The notes: generated by a model from the letters alone, not told the origin. 64,000 nucleotides of DNA from Pseudomonas alkylphenolica (GCF_016009175.1 NZ_JADUCM010000004.1:62001-126000); one strand, 5' to 3'; positions 6,797 to 17,222 are shown, numbered from the stretch's first letter. Translations and numbers: made by a program.

Positions 6797-8998
6797 ATGT
6801 CGGACCGTTTCGAACTCTACCTAACCTGCCCCAAAGGCCTTGAAGGCCTGCTTGCCGAAGAGGCCCGAGGCCTGGGCCTTGAAGAGGTGCGCGAACACAC
6901 CTCGGCGATTCGCGGCTCGGCTGACATGGAAACCGCCTACCGCCTGTGCCTGTGGTCACGCCTGGGCAACCGCGTGCTGCTGGTGCTCAAGCGCTTCAAC
7001 ATGAAAAACGCCGATGACCTGTACGACGGCGTGCATGACGTCGAGTGGCAGGATCACCTGGAACCCAGTGGCTCACTGGCGGTGGAATTCAGTGGGCACG
7101 GTTCGGGTATCGACAACACCCACTTCGGTGCCTTGAAGGTCAAGGACGCCATTGTCGACAAACTGCGTACCCGTGACGGCGAGCGCCCGTCGGTGGACAA
7201 GCTCAACCCGGACCTGCGCGTGCACCTGCGCCTGGAACGTGGCGAGGCAATCCTGTCGCTGGACCTGTCCGGTCACAGCCTGCACCAGCGCGGCTACCGC
7301 CTGCAGCAGGGGGCAGCGCCGCTCAAGGAAAACCTCGCCGCTGCCGTGTTGATCCGTGCCGGCTGGCCGCGCATCGCCGCTGAAGGCGGGGCCCTGGCCG
7401 ACCCGATGTGCGGTGTGGGTACGTTCCTGGTGGAAGCGGCGATGATCGCCGCCGATATCGCCCCGAACCTCAAGCGTGAGCGCTGGGGCTTCAGTGCCTG
7501 GCTTGGCCACGTGCCGGCGCTATGGCGCAAACTGCATGACGAGGCCTTGGCCCGGGCCCAGGCGGGTCTTGCCAAGCCCCCCCTGTGGATTCGCGGTTAC
7601 GAGGCCGACCCACGCTTGATTCAGCCAGGACGCAACAACGTCGAGCGTGCCGGCCTGAGTGACTGGGTAAAAATCTACCAGGGCGAAGTCGGTACCTTCG
7701 AGCCACGCCCGGACCAGAACCAGAAAGGCCTGGTGATCTGTAACCCACCGTATGGCGAGCGCCTGGGTGATGAAGCCAGTCTGCTGTACCTCTACCAGAA
7801 CCTCGGCGAGCGCCTGCGCCAGGCGTGCCTGAACTGGGAAGCGGCGGTGTTCACCGGTGCCCCGGACCTGGGCAAGCGCATGGGCATTCGCAGTCACAAG
7901 CAGTACGCGTTCTGGAACGGCGCGCTGCCGTGCAAACTGCTGCTGATCAAGGTTCAGCCTGACCAGTTCGTTACCGGCGAGCGTCGCCAGCTTGAGCGCG
8001 AGAACTCTGGCGGCGAAGACCAGCGTTCGGCCGCTGCTGTCGCAAGCGAGCCGGCGCGCCTGAGTGAAGGCGGGCAGATGTTTGCCAACCGCCTGCAGAA
8101 AAACCTCAAGCAACTGGGCAAGTGGGCCAAGCGTGAGCAGATCAGTTGCTACCGCTTGTATGACGCGGATATGCCGGAATACGCACTGGCCATCGACTTG
8201 TACCAGGACTGGGTGCACGTGCAGGAATACGCCGCACCGCGTTCGATCGACCCGGAGAAAGCGCAGGCGCGTCTGTTCGACGCCCTGGCCGCCATCCCCC
8301 AGGCCTTGGGCATCGACCAGAGCCGTGTGGTGGTCAAGCGTCGTGAGCGTCAGAGCGGCACGCGCCAGTATGAGCGCCAGAGCACGCAGGGGCAGTTCCT
8401 GGAGGTCAGCGAAGGCGGCGTCAAGTTGCTGGTCAACCTGACCGATTACCTGGATACCGGTCTGTTCCTCGACCACCGGCCAATGCGCATGCGCATCCAG
8501 CGTGAGGCGGCCGGCAAGCGTTTCCTCAACCTGTTCTGCTACACCGCGACCGCCAGTGTGCATGCGGCCAAAGGTGGCGCGCGCAGCACCACCAGCGTTG
8601 ACCTGTCGCGCACCTACCTGGACTGGGCGCGGCGTAACCTGTCGCTCAACGGTTTCTCCGACAAGAACCGCCTGGAGCAAGGTGACGTCATGGCCTGGCT
8701 GCAAGCGTGCCGCGACGAGTTCGACCTGATCTTCATCGACCCACCGACATTCTCCAACTCGAAGCGTATGGAAGGTGTGTTCGATGTCCAGCGTGACCAT
8801 GTTCAGTTGCTTGATCTGGCGATAGCACGTCTGGCACCGGGTGGTGTGCTGTACTTCTCCAACAACTTCCGCAAGTTCCAGCTCGACGAAAGTCTGGCAG
8901 AACGCTATGCAGTGGAAGAGATCAGCGCCCAGACCCTGGATCCGGACTTCGCCCGCAACAGCAAGATCCACCGGGCCTGGCGTATTCAGGCGCGGTAA
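6797..8998 (+). CDS. rlmL: Bifunctional 23S rRNA methyltransferase RlmKL (m2G2445 / m7G2069)
   Basis: A 733-residue fusion of two SAM-dependent methyltransferases. A THUMP domain (about 45-155) precedes the N-terminal RlmL domain, whose NPPYGER motif at about residue 313 is the N6/N2-methyltransferase catalytic loop. The C-terminal RlmK domain has a SAM site near LNLFCYTATASVHAAKGGA (about 575) and the IDPPTFSNS motif (about 645). Together they methylate G2445 and G2069 of 23S rRNA during 50S assembly. The ATG at 6797 gives the usual MSDRFELYLTCPKGLE start; the frame is open further upstream, but that part is not family-like. Confidence 0.95.
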   Translation: MSDRFELYLTCPKGLEGLLAEEARGLGLEEVREHTSAIRGSADMETAYRLCLWSRLGNRVLLVLKRFNMKNADDLYDGVHDVEWQDHLEPSGSLAVEFSGHGSGIDNTHFGALKVKDAIVDKLRTRDGERPSVDKLNPDLRVHLRLERGEAILSLDLSGHSLHQRGYRLQQGAAPLKENLAAAVLIRAGWPRIAAEGGALADPMCGVGTFLVEAAMIAADIAPNLKRERWGFSAWLGHVPALWRKLHDEALARAQAGLAKPPLWIRGYEADPRLIQPGRNNVERAGLSDWVKIYQGEVGTFEPRPDQNQKGLVICNPPYGERLGDEASLLYLYQNLGERLRQACLNWEAAVFTGAPDLGKRMGIRSHKQYAFWNGALPCKLLLIKVQPDQFVTGERRQLERENSGGEDQRSAAAVASEPARLSEGGQMFANRLQKNLKQLGKWAKREQISCYRLYDADMPEYALAIDLYQDWVHVQEYAAPRSIDPEKAQARLFDALAAIPQALGIDQSRVVVKRRERQSGTRQYERQSTQGQFLEVSEGGVKLLVNLTDYLDTGLFLDHRPMRMRIQREAAGKRFLNLFCYTATASVHAAKGGARSTTSVDLSRTYLDWARRNLSLNGFSDKNRLEQGDVMAWLQACRDEFDLIFIDPPTFSNSKRMEGVFDVQRDHVQLLDLAIARLAPGGVLYFSNNFRKFQLDESLAERYAVEEISAQTLDPDFARNSKIHRAWRIQAR

Positions 8999-9100
8999 GT
9001 GGCGTGTGTCCCGGGCGGGCGATTGCTTCATTGATGGCTAATGGCTATAACTGAAGGTGGGCCCGGGAACTACTACATGCTGGCGGTGTGAGTGCACTCT

Positions 9101-11497
9101 ATGTCGACGCAGGGCGTTCGTCCAAAAATGCTCGGCTTTGTCAGCGAAGAGGTGTCTGCCTGGCTAGTGGCGCTTGTTGCGCTGCTGGTCGGCGGCCTGT
9201 TGACCGCGTTTCTCGCGCTGGCGGCTCACGCGCTGTACCAGCAGCAATTGCGTCAGCGTTTCGAACTGCTGGCCAGTGAGCGTTACAGCCGTATCGAAGA
9301 GCGGTTTCAGGACCAGGTGCAGCGGCTGGACGGCCTGCGCCGGTTTTTTGTGTTCTCCAACGAAATCACCCTCGAAGAATTCAACGGCTATGCACGCCCT
9401 TTGTTGCACCGTACCCAGGCCTACTCGTGGGCACCCCGGGTGGTGGCCAGTGCGCGCCAAGAGTTTGAACGCCAGGCCAGCCAGGCCCTCGGGCGTCCCT
9501 ATGAAATCAGGCAGCTGACCAACACCAACGCGATGCAGGTGTCGGCGCAGCAGCCATTGTACTTTCCGGTGTTGTTTACCCAGGCACAGAATCCCGGTCG
9601 CCAGCCGTTCGGGCTCGATCTGCGCTCCCAGCCTGCACGCCTGGATGCCCTGCAGCGCGCCTCGAGACCAGGCAGCATGGCGGTGTCGGCACCTTTGAAC
9701 CTGCTGGATGTCGAGCCTGCCTATGCCCGGGGTGTGCTGATGGTTGCACCGGTGTTCGCGCCTGAAGGTTCTGCGCCCGAGTTGCGCGGGTATGCGGTGG
9801 CGGTCATCAGCATGCGCCAACTGATGGCCGAGGGGTTGCCCAGCGCAACCCAGGACAATCTGGTGGTGCGCATACGGGACCTGACCGGGTCTGATGCACA
9901 GCACGAGGTGTTGTTTCAGTCGGACAACAAAGGCGCACGTTCACCGCTGGTAGCGACCCATCTTCTGCACCTGGCCGATCATGACTATCAGCTCGATATC
10001 CGCCCGAGCCAGGCGTTCATGCAGGCCAACCAGTCGTCGGCGGTAACGGCGGTGGTGTTCCTGGGCAGCTTGCTCAGCATCTTGCTCAGTGCCTTGCTGT
10101 TCAGCCTGTTCAGTCAGCGTCAGCGCGCCTTGAAGCTGGTCGAGCAGCGCACGGGCGAGTTGCTTGTCAGCGAGCAGTCGTTGCGCGCTACCCACAACCA
10201 GTTGCGCAGTGTGCTGGATGCCGCCACGCAGGTGGCAATTGTTGCGACCAACCTGCGCGGGGTCATCAGCACCTTCAACGCCGGTGCCGAGCGCATGCTG
10301 GGCTACAGCAGTGCAGAGGCAGTCGGCAGCATTACCCTCGAGGCGCTGGTTTCTCCACAGGAGCTGCACCAGCGGGCCAGCGCCTTGAGCCAGCGCTATG
10401 GGCGCGATGTCAGTCCAGCCCAGGCGATTTTCGCGCAACCCCTGCAAGACGATGGCAGCGCGGCTCAGGAATGGACGCTGCAGCGCAAGAATGGCAGCCA
10501 TTTGCTGGCCAATATGCTGGTGACCGCCGTGCTTGATGAGCACGGCCTGTGGGTCGGCCACCTGGCGATCTGTATCGATGTCACCGAGCGCAAGCGTGTG
10601 CATGAGGCGCTGGCAGCCCGTGACCGCTTGCTGGAAAAGCTCAGCGCCGAGGTGCCAGGGGGCATCTACCAGTTTCTCCTGCGCGCAGACGGCAGCTCCT
10701 GTTTCAGTTATGCCAGCGAGGGGTTGCGTGACGTCTACGAGGTCGACCCGGACCTGCTGCGCCAGGATGCCACCGCAGTGTTCGAGCGCATCCATCCGGA
10801 TGACCTGGAACGGGTTCGCGCCTCGATTCGTCATTCTGCAGATCAACTGACACCATGGCGTGAAGAGTACCGGGTGGTGCTGCCCAGTGCAGGGCTGCGT
10901 TGGGTGCGTGGCGAAGCTACGCCGGAGCCCGCGGACAATGAAGGCACCATCTGGCATGGCTATTTGACGGATATCTCCGACCTCAAGCGGGTGGAAGAGG
11001 AGTTGCGTGCGCTGTCGGTGACCGATGCGTTAACCGGCATCCACAACCGGCGCTATTTCCAGGAGCGACTCAAAACCGAGCTTGAGCGTGCCCAGCGCGA
11101 CCAGCAGGATCTAGCGGTGATCATGCTGGATATCGATCACTTCAAACGCATCAACGATCAGTATGGCCATGCCGTGGGGGATCATGTGCTGCGCAGTCTG
11201 TGCCAGCGCATCAATGCTCGGCTGCGGCGCACCGACGTGTTCTGTCGGCTCGGCGGCGAGGAGTTCATGGTGCTTTGCCCGGGCAGCAACGCCGAACAGG
11301 CGCTCAGGCTGGCCATGGAGTTGTGGCAAGGGGTGCGCAGTGTGCCGCTCGATGGCGTCGGGCAGGTGACTGCCAGCTTCGGTGTCGCGGGTTGGCGCCC
11401 CGGGGAGGGCGCCGACGCGTTGTTGCTACGTGCCGACGCTGGCGTCTACGCAGCCAAGCAGGCGGGCCGCGATCGGGTCGAGGCCGAGCAGGCCTGA
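9101..11497 (+). CDS. Membrane CHASE-PAS-PAS-GGDEF diguanylate cyclase
   Basis: A 798-residue sensor cyclase. A transmembrane helix (about 20-45) leads to a periplasmic CHASE domain (about 45-260), a second helix (about 310-335), two PAS domains (about 365-485 and 515-625) and a C-terminal GGDEF domain (about 635-795). The active-site motif is GGEEF (about 718-722), which is catalytically competent. RRTD stands exactly five residues before it, the RxxD inhibitory site for c-di-GMP feedback. It makes c-di-GMP in response to an external small ligand and possibly redox or energy cues through PAS. No EAL domain is present. An upstream GTG at 9092 is also possible; neither start has a good ribosome site. 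Its stop is 4 bases from that of dacB, which runs the other way. Confidence 0.92.
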   Translation: MSTQGVRPKMLGFVSEEVSAWLVALVALLVGGLLTAFLALAAHALYQQQLRQRFELLASERYSRIEERFQDQVQRLDGLRRFFVFSNEITLEEFNGYARPLLHRTQAYSWAPRVVASARQEFERQASQALGRPYEIRQLTNTNAMQVSAQQPLYFPVLFTQAQNPGRQPFGLDLRSQPARLDALQRASRPGSMAVSAPLNLLDVEPAYARGVLMVAPVFAPEGSAPELRGYAVAVISMRQLMAEGLPSATQDNLVVRIRDLTGSDAQHEVLFQSDNKGARSPLVATHLLHLADHDYQLDIRPSQAFMQANQSSAVTAVVFLGSLLSILLSALLFSLFSQRQRALKLVEQRTGELLVSEQSLRATHNQLRSVLDAATQVAIVATNLRGVISTFNAGAERMLGYSSAEAVGSITLEALVSPQELHQRASALSQRYGRDVSPAQAIFAQPLQDDGSAAQEWTLQRKNGSHLLANMLVTAVLDEHGLWVGHLAICIDVTERKRVHEALAARDRLLEKLSAEVPGGIYQFLLRADGSSCFSYASEGLRDVYEVDPDLLRQDATAVFERIHPDDLERVRASIRHSADQLTPWREEYRVVLPSAGLRWVRGEATPEPADNEGTIWHGYLTDISDLKRVEEELRALSVTDALTGIHNRRYFQERLKTELERAQRDQQDLAVIMLDIDHFKRINDQYGHAVGDHVLRSLCQRINARLRRTDVFCRLGGEEFMVLCPGSNAEQALRLAMELWQGVRSVPLDGVGQVTASFGVAGWRPGEGADALLLRADAGVYAAKQAGRDRVEAEQA

Positions 11498-11501
11498 GGC
11501 T

Positions 11502-12965
11502 TCAGGGTTGGACCGCGGCCGTGCTGTTGACCAGTTTTGGCTGGCGGTACAGGTCAAGCAGCACCTGGTCGAGAATTGCCGAGGCGCCCCAGGGTTTCGG
11601 GTCGTTGAGAATCGCCGCCACTGCCCAGGTATTGCCGTTGCTGTCGCGGCTGTAACCGGCGATGGCACGGACCGTATTCAGGGTGCCGGTCTTGATATGC
11701 GCTTCTCCGGTCATTGCGGTGCGTTTGAGGCGTTTGCGCATGGTGCCGTCCATGCCGACCAGCGGCATCGAACTGATGAATTCGGCGGCATAGGGGCTTT
11801 TCCAGGCCGCCTGCAGCAAGGCTGCCATTTCCCGGGTGCTGACCCGTTCGGCACGCGACAATCCGGAACCGTTCTCCATGATCAGGTGCGGCGCCGTGAT
11901 GCCTTTTTTCGCCAGCCACTGGCGCACCACGCGTTGCGCGGCACGGGCGTCGTCACCATCGGCGTCGGTGCGAAACTGTGCGCCCAGGCTCAGGAACAGC
12001 TGTTGGGCCATGGTGTTGTTACTGTACTTGTTGATGTCGCGGATAATCTCGACCAGGTCAGGCGAGAAGGCGCGAGCCAGCAGGCGAGCGCTTTTCGGCA
12101 CGGTGTCGATCCGGTCGCGGCCCTGGATGGTGCCACCCAGTTCGTTCCAGATGGCCCGCACTGCGCCAGCGGCATAAGTCGGATGATCGAGCAGCGCCAG
12201 GTAGGTCTGGGAGTTGCAGCCCTCGGCCAGCTGGCCGCTGACTACGACGGTGACGCCGTCTGCCTGTGTTACTGGGTTGTAACGCACGTCGCCGGTGCAC
12301 TGCTTGCCGTTGACGGCCTTGACCTGGTTGTCGATGCGGATGCTGGCAATCGGCGGTTCGACCGAAATCAGTACTTTGCCGCCATCGTTGCGTGCCACAA
12401 AGCGCAAGGCCTTGAGGTTGATCAGCAACGAGTCGGGCTTGACCAGGAAAGGCTTGTTTTCGTCGCCGCCGTCATCGTTGAACTGGGGTAGCACGGGCTG
12501 GACGAAGTGGCTGCGGTCGAGCACCAGGTCGCCGCTGATGGTTTGCACGCCATTGGCGCGCAGGTCGCGCATCAACAGCCAGAGTTTTTCCATGTTCAGC
12601 TTGGGGTCGCCGCCGCCCTTGAGGTAGAGGTTGCCTTGCAGGGTGCCGTTGCGCAGCGGGCCGTCGCTGTAGAACTCGGTTTTCCACTGGTGGGTCGGGC
12701 CGAGCAGTTCCAGGGCAGCATAAGTGGTCACCAGCTTCATGGTCGAGGCCGGGTTGACCGAGACGTCGGCGTTGAACACGGTTGGCGTGCCAGGGCCGTT
12801 GAGCGGCAGCATCACCAGGGACAGGGCCGAGTCTTGCAGTTTATTGGTTTTCAGCGCCTGCTGGACCTTGGCGGGCAGCGTGGTGTTGACCGCTTCGGCC
12901 TGGGACGGCAGCGCGACAGGCAAAAGCAGGCCAGCAAGTAGAAGAGGGCGTAGAGATTTGATCAT
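11502..12965 (-). CDS. dacB: D-alanyl-D-alanine carboxypeptidase/endopeptidase PBP4
   Basis: A 487-residue periplasmic penicillin-binding protein of the PBP4 class. It has a cleavable signal peptide (MIKSLRPLLLAGLLLPVALPSQAEA region). Catalytic motifs are SxxK as STMK (about residue 75), SxN as SNN (about 316) and KTG (about 422), with the long insertion typical of class C between the first two. It removes terminal D-Ala and cuts peptide cross-bridges in peptidoglycan, affecting recycling and beta-lactamase induction in pseudomonads. The start at 12965 was chosen because it opens directly into the signal peptide. A CATAAT-like -10 in the upstream region could serve as promoter. Confidence 0.95.
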   Translation of the reverse strand: MIKSLRPLLLAGLLLPVALPSQAEAVNTTLPAKVQQALKTNKLQDSALSLVMLPLNGPGTPTVFNADVSVNPASTMKLVTTYAALELLGPTHQWKTEFYSDGPLRNGTLQGNLYLKGGGDPKLNMEKLWLLMRDLRANGVQTISGDLVLDRSHFVQPVLPQFNDDGGDENKPFLVKPDSLLINLKALRFVARNDGGKVLISVEPPIASIRIDNQVKAVNGKQCTGDVRYNPVTQADGVTVVVSGQLAEGCNSQTYLALLDHPTYAAGAVRAIWNELGGTIQGRDRIDTVPKSARLLARAFSPDLVEIIRDINKYSNNTMAQQLFLSLGAQFRTDADGDDARAAQRVVRQWLAKKGITAPHLIMENGSGLSRAERVSTREMAALLQAAWKSPYAAEFISSMPLVGMDGTMRKRLKRTAMTGEAHIKTGTLNTVRAIAGYSRDSNGNTWAVAAILNDPKPWGASAILDQVLLDLYRQPKLVNSTAAVQP

Positions 12966-13168
12966 GTGTAATAGAACCCTGCGAGCGAGGGGTGAAAAGT
13001 AGGGGCGTGAAAAGGTGAAGGCCCCGGTGTGAAAAATATAGCGCGCATTATGCCCCAAGGCGCAGGGCGATGGGGCAGTGCAAAAGGGTGGCATATCGGC
13101 TTTTATTCCGGCAACCTCGTGGCGAAACTGTTAAAGTGCCGCGCGTTATTACTCAAGAGGATTGTTTC

Positions 13169-13513
13169 ATGGCCACTAACCGTTCCCGCCGTCTGCGCAA
13201 AAAACTCTGCGTGGATGAATTCCAGGAGCTGGGTTTTGAACTGAACCTGGAGTTCAAAGAAGACCTGTCTGACGAAGCCATTGATGCCTTCCTCGATGCA
13301 TTCCTCGACGACGCGATGGATGCCAACGGCCTCGACTATGTCGGCGGCGACGACTACGGTCTGGTTTGCAAGGCAGACCGTGGCTCGGTCACCGAAGAGC
13401 AGCGTGCTGCTGTTGAAAGCTGGCTCAAAGGCCGCAACGAACTGACCAAAATCGAAGTCAGCCCGTTGCTGGACGCCTGGTATCCGGAAAAACCGATCAA
13501 TCCGGTTGCCTGA
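13169..13513 (+). CDS. yggL: YggL family protein (DUF469)
   Basis: A 114-residue protein with the YggL hallmarks: basic N-terminus RSRRLRKKLCVDEFQELGF, the acidic helix DEAIDAFLDAFLDDAMD, then GLDYVGGDDYGLV. E. coli YggL associates with the 50S subunit and has been linked to ribosome assembly. The ATG at 13169 follows AGAGGA at about 13154-13159; the open frame upstream to 13070 is not family-like. A strong terminator follows directly. Confidence 0.93.
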   Translation: MATNRSRRLRKKLCVDEFQELGFELNLEFKEDLSDEAIDAFLDAFLDDAMDANGLDYVGGDDYGLVCKADRGSVTEEQRAAVESWLKGRNELTKIEVSPLLDAWYPEKPINPVA

Positions 13514-13524
13514 TGCCTGAAGAA

Positions 13525-13553
13525 ACGGCGGCCCCAGTGGCCGCCGTTTTTTA
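13525..13553 (+). terminator. Strong rho-independent terminator after yggL
   Basis: ACGGCGGCC (13525-13533) pairs perfectly with GGCCGCCGT (13539-13547), loop CCAGT, followed by TTTTTT. The minus strand gives the same stem followed by TTTCTTC, so it may also stop the converging sensor-kinase transcript. Confidence 0.88.
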
Positions 13554-13554
13554 T

Positions 13555-16500
13555 TCAGCTCGCCTGTGCCGACGCGCCGGAAGAGCCCGTTTTTTGTAAG
13601 TGTTGCTCCAACGCTTGTTCTACGGCGGCCATGGCCGCTGTTACCTGCTGCTGTCGATGCGCAAGCGTCGATAGTGGCGCGCTCGCCTGACAGCCTGCCT
13701 CCAGCTGTTCGCAGGCGTCGATCAGGGTAGTGGCCTGGATGATGCGTGCAGCGCCAAGGATTCGATGGGCTTCATCCTTCAGCGCTTCGCTGTGATGCCT
13801 CGGGTCCAGCTTTTCCATGGCCTGGCGGTCGATGCCAAAACTGAGCTGCAACTGTTTCAGCAATGCCTGAAGGTCGGCAGGGTTGCTGCCCACCACCGGC
13901 GCCAGGCCTTGCAAGTCGAACAGGCTTGAATGTTCCATGTCAGGGCGATGGGGCAATGGGCAGACCTTGGCCAGGCGCTGGCCAAGTGCTTTGAGGCTGA
14001 TCGGTTTGAGCAGACAGTCATCCATGCCGGCGCGTTTGCATTGCTCACGGACTTCAGGCTGGGCGTTGGCGGTGTAGCCGAGAATGGTGCAGCGCGGCCA
14101 TTGCCTTTCGGCTTCTTCGCTGCGCACGAAGCGGGTGAGCTGATAGCCGTTGATGCCCGGCATGTTGCAGTCGATGATCAACACATCGAATGACTGCCGG
14201 CGCCATTGCTCCAGGCCCTCGTTCCCGTTGTTGGCGCTCTGGTGCTGCAGGCCCAGGTAGTTCAGTTGCTGGGCCAGTAGTAAAAGATTGGCCGGGTGGT
14301 CATCAACGACCAGGACGTTGAGTGCGGCAACGGCAATGCTCGGTTGCGCAGCGGCGACAGGGGTGCTGGCCTGACTGGCCATGATCGTCAACGGCATGCT
14401 GATGTGCACGCTGGTGCCCAGGCCGAACACGCTGTCCAGCGTCAGGCTGCCGCCCATCAGCTGGCACAGATCACGGCTGATCGACAGGCCCAGACCGGTG
14501 CTGCTGCGTGCCTGCTTGCCGTCCGGGTTGGCCTGGGCAAACGGCAGGAACAGGTGCTGCTGGTCCTGCTCACGAATCCCGATGCCGCTGTCCTGGACAG
14601 TCAGCGCCAGCGTGGCGCGGTCGGGTTCACTGTCGGGCTTCAGGTTCAGGCTGATGATGATCTGGCCCTGTTCGGTGAACTTGATGGCATTGCTGACCAG
14701 ATTCGACAGGATCTGTTTGAAGCGCAGCGGGTCCAGCATGGCATCGCAATGGGCCTCGGGTGCGATGCGGACCATCAGGCTGAGGTTTTTCTGCCGTGCC
14801 AGGCCATCAAAGACCCGCCCGACAGAGGCTACCAGCTCTGTCAGGCTGACCTGCTCGGGAGCCAGCGTCATGTGCCCGGATTCGATCCGGGCAATGTCCA
14901 GAATGTCGCCAATCAGGGCGAGCAGGTCTGTGGCCGAACTGTAGGCCACTTCGATGGCGGGCCGGTCGAGTTGTGACTGGTTGGCTTTTTCCAGCGCCAG
15001 CTCGAGCATCCCGAGGATGGCGTTCATCGGCGTGCGGATTTCATGGCTGATGGTTGCCAGGAAGGTGCTTTTGGCCCGGTTGGCGTCATCGGCCTGCTGC
15101 TTGGCCCGGTACAGGTCCTGAATCAGCTGCCGGCGCTCACTGATATCGATCCAGCCGCCGATAATGCCCTGTACTTCTCCCAGCGAATCGCGAAAGGGCA
15201 GGATCCAGTGGTAGATGGTCATCGGCTTGTTATTGAGCAACAGCGGGCGATCGACGATCAGCGGCACACCCTCGCGCATCACCTGTTGATAGTCGGCCTG
15301 GATCTGGCTGGCATAGCAGTTGTCGCCCAGTGCGCTTTCCTGGATGCGCATGCCCAGCACTTCATCAAGACTTAACTGTACGGCCTGCAGGTAGCTGTCG
15401 TTGCAACTTTGCAGCAAGCCTTCGCGGTCACGTACGTACATGGGGTGGGGTGTGCCGTTGAGCAGCGTGCGCATGAATTCGAGCTGGTCGCCGAGGGCTT
15501 TTTCCGCTGCCTCGCGTTGCTTGATCTGGCGGCGCATCCAGGCATTCCAGGCCAGTGACAGCAACAGGAGCAGGCTGGTACCCAGGACGATTTTCAGCAC
15601 AAGGTCATGGTATTTGCTCCAGTAAGCGTCGGATTCGGTGCTGTAGCCCCGCCAGCGGCTATTGATGATACCCAGTTCTTCGGGGGCGATACTGAGCAGG
15701 GCCTTGTCCAGAATCGATGCCAGCTCCTGGGCGCCCTTGGTGGTTGCCATTGAAAAGGTTGCAGGTTCGGCGCCGACCGAACCGCGGATGGCCAGGCCGC
15801 GTAGCGAAAGCAGGCTGTAATTGGCATTGATCAAGGTAGTTATGACGGCATCGACGTGCCCGCTGATGAGCATGGAGGTGGAGTAGAAGTTGCTTTCGGT
15901 CTCTACCAGCTGGATGCCGGGAACGCGCTCACGCAGGCTGTCGGCCAAAGGGCTGTCGCGAATGACGGCGACGCGTCGGCCCTGGAGTTGCTCAACTGCG
16001 GTTGGCTGGTTGGCACCGTTGCGGGTGAGCAACACATAAGAATTTTCCAGGTAAGGACGACTGAGTGCCAGCGTGCTTTCCCGGCGCTGGCTCGGGGTGA
16101 TGGCCGCAATCACATCGGCCTGGCGCTGATTCAGGCGATCAATCATTTCACTGATGCCATTGGCCCGTTGCACTTCAAAGCGCAGGCCGGTGCGCAACCT
16201 GATCAGCTCGAGCAGGTCGGCGGCAATCCCGCGGAAATTTCCCGCGCTGTCAAAAAATGTCAGCGGGGCGGCGGTTTCGTTGACGACCACGCGTACCACC
16301 GGGTGTTGACTCAGCCAGCGTTCTTCACGTTGTGAAAGTTGCAGCTTGCGATCCGTCAGCAGTACGTCGCTGCCTGCACTCCAGCGTTTGAAAATGTCTT
16401 CTCGGGTACTGTTGGAAATGTTGTCGAGCGTGGCATTGATCAACTGCAGCAAGGTGCGGTTGCTTTGCTGTACGGCAAAGCTGAAGCCGACTGGTTCGTG

Positions 16501-17214
16501 CTTGCCGAAGTTGGCCATCTTGATGTTTTGCAGGTGGCCCTGGTTGATCAGGTAGTGGGTGGAAATGGTGTCGCCGAGAAAAACGTCAGCCTGATCGAAG
16601 GCCACCGCATTGAGAGCGTTTTGATAGGAAGGGTAGGACTTGATGGTTGCGTTGGGGTAGTTGGCCCTCACTTCTGCAAGCGGCAGGTAGTGATAGACCA
16701 TGCTCAGGCGCAGGCCATCAAGCCCGGTGTCGAGGGGCCGGCTCTCGTTTTCGCGGGTTACCAGTACTGGCTGGTCAATCGCGTAAGGCCTGGAAAGCAC
16801 CACCCCCGCGGTGGCCGCTTCAAACCCGTTGGCACTGCCCAGCAGGTCGATCTGGCCCAGGCTCAGGGCCTTGACTGCGTCCTGACGGCTGGCAAAGCGC
16901 TCTACCCGGATCGGTAAGCCCAGGGCCTTGCCGAGTATGCCGGCAACATCGGCGGTCAGGCCTTCGTAATCATGGCCACTGGCAGTGATGTCAAAAGGCG
17001 GGTAGTCCGGTGCCGAGGTGCCCAGCACCAGTGCTTTTTTACCTTCGACCCAGCGTCGCTGCGCGGCATTGAGCGACAGGTGGATGTCTGTTGTTTCCGA
17101 GCGACTCAGCAGGGTGTAGTGCCTGGCCTGGACTGATTCGGCGCGCACCGCTGACGCCAGGCCCAGGCTGGCCAGTATGCCGCACAGGCAGACTATGAGG
17201 AGGCGGCTAGGCAT
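13555..17214 (-). CDS. BvgS-like hybrid sensor histidine kinase with two periplasmic solute-binding domains
   Basis: A 1219-residue unorthodox kinase. After a signal peptide come two family-3 solute-binding (Venus flytrap) domains in the periplasm (about 45-270 and 290-515), one transmembrane helix (about 538-556), a PAS domain (about 580-690), HisKA with the phospho-His in ATISHEIRTP (about 722), an HATPase domain, a receiver with the acceptor Asp in LIIDCNMPG (about 1014) and a C-terminal Hpt domain (His near 1148 in DEAHRILGAARI). This is the four-step relay layout of BvgS/EvgS. The downstream gene on the same strand would be none; the partner regulator lies just upstream. ATG at 17214 is preferred to an overlapping TTG at 17226. 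The ligand is unknown, perhaps a small acid or amino acid. Confidence 0.93.
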   Translation of the reverse strand: MPSRLLIVCLCGILASLGLASAVRAESVQARHYTLLSRSETTDIHLSLNAAQRRWVEGKKALVLGTSAPDYPPFDITASGHDYEGLTADVAGILGKALGLPIRVERFASRQDAVKALSLGQIDLLGSANGFEAATAGVVLSRPYAIDQPVLVTRENESRPLDTGLDGLRLSMVYHYLPLAEVRANYPNATIKSYPSYQNALNAVAFDQADVFLGDTISTHYLINQGHLQNIKMANFGKHEPVGFSFAVQQSNRTLLQLINATLDNISNSTREDIFKRWSAGSDVLLTDRKLQLSQREERWLSQHPVVRVVVNETAAPLTFFDSAGNFRGIAADLLELIRLRTGLRFEVQRANGISEMIDRLNQRQADVIAAITPSQRRESTLALSRPYLENSYVLLTRNGANQPTAVEQLQGRRVAVIRDSPLADSLRERVPGIQLVETESNFYSTSMLISGHVDAVITTLINANYSLLSLRGLAIRGSVGAEPATFSMATTKGAQELASILDKALLSIAPEELGIINSRWRGYSTESDAYWSKYHDLVLKIVLGTSLLLLLSLAWNAWMRRQIKQREAAEKALGDQLEFMRTLLNGTPHPMYVRDREGLLQSCNDSYLQAVQLSLDEVLGMRIQESALGDNCYASQIQADYQQVMREGVPLIVDRPLLLNNKPMTIYHWILPFRDSLGEVQGIIGGWIDISERRQLIQDLYRAKQQADDANRAKSTFLATISHEIRTPMNAILGMLELALEKANQSQLDRPAIEVAYSSATDLLALIGDILDIARIESGHMTLAPEQVSLTELVASVGRVFDGLARQKNLSLMVRIAPEAHCDAMLDPLRFKQILSNLVSNAIKFTEQGQIIISLNLKPDSEPDRATLALTVQDSGIGIREQDQQHLFLPFAQANPDGKQARSSTGLGLSISRDLCQLMGGSLTLDSVFGLGTSVHISMPLTIMASQASTPVAAAQPSIAVAALNVLVVDDHPANLLLLAQQLNYLGLQHQSANNGNEGLEQWRRQSFDVLIIDCNMPGINGYQLTRFVRSEEAERQWPRCTILGYTANAQPEVREQCKRAGMDDCLLKPISLKALGQRLAKVCPLPHRPDMEHSSLFDLQGLAPVVGSNPADLQALLKQLQLSFGIDRQAMEKLDPRHHSEALKDEAHRILGAARIIQATTLIDACEQLEAGCQASAPLSTLAHRQQQVTAAMAAVEQALEQHLQKTGSSGASAQAS

Positions 17215-17222
17215 GGCAGGGT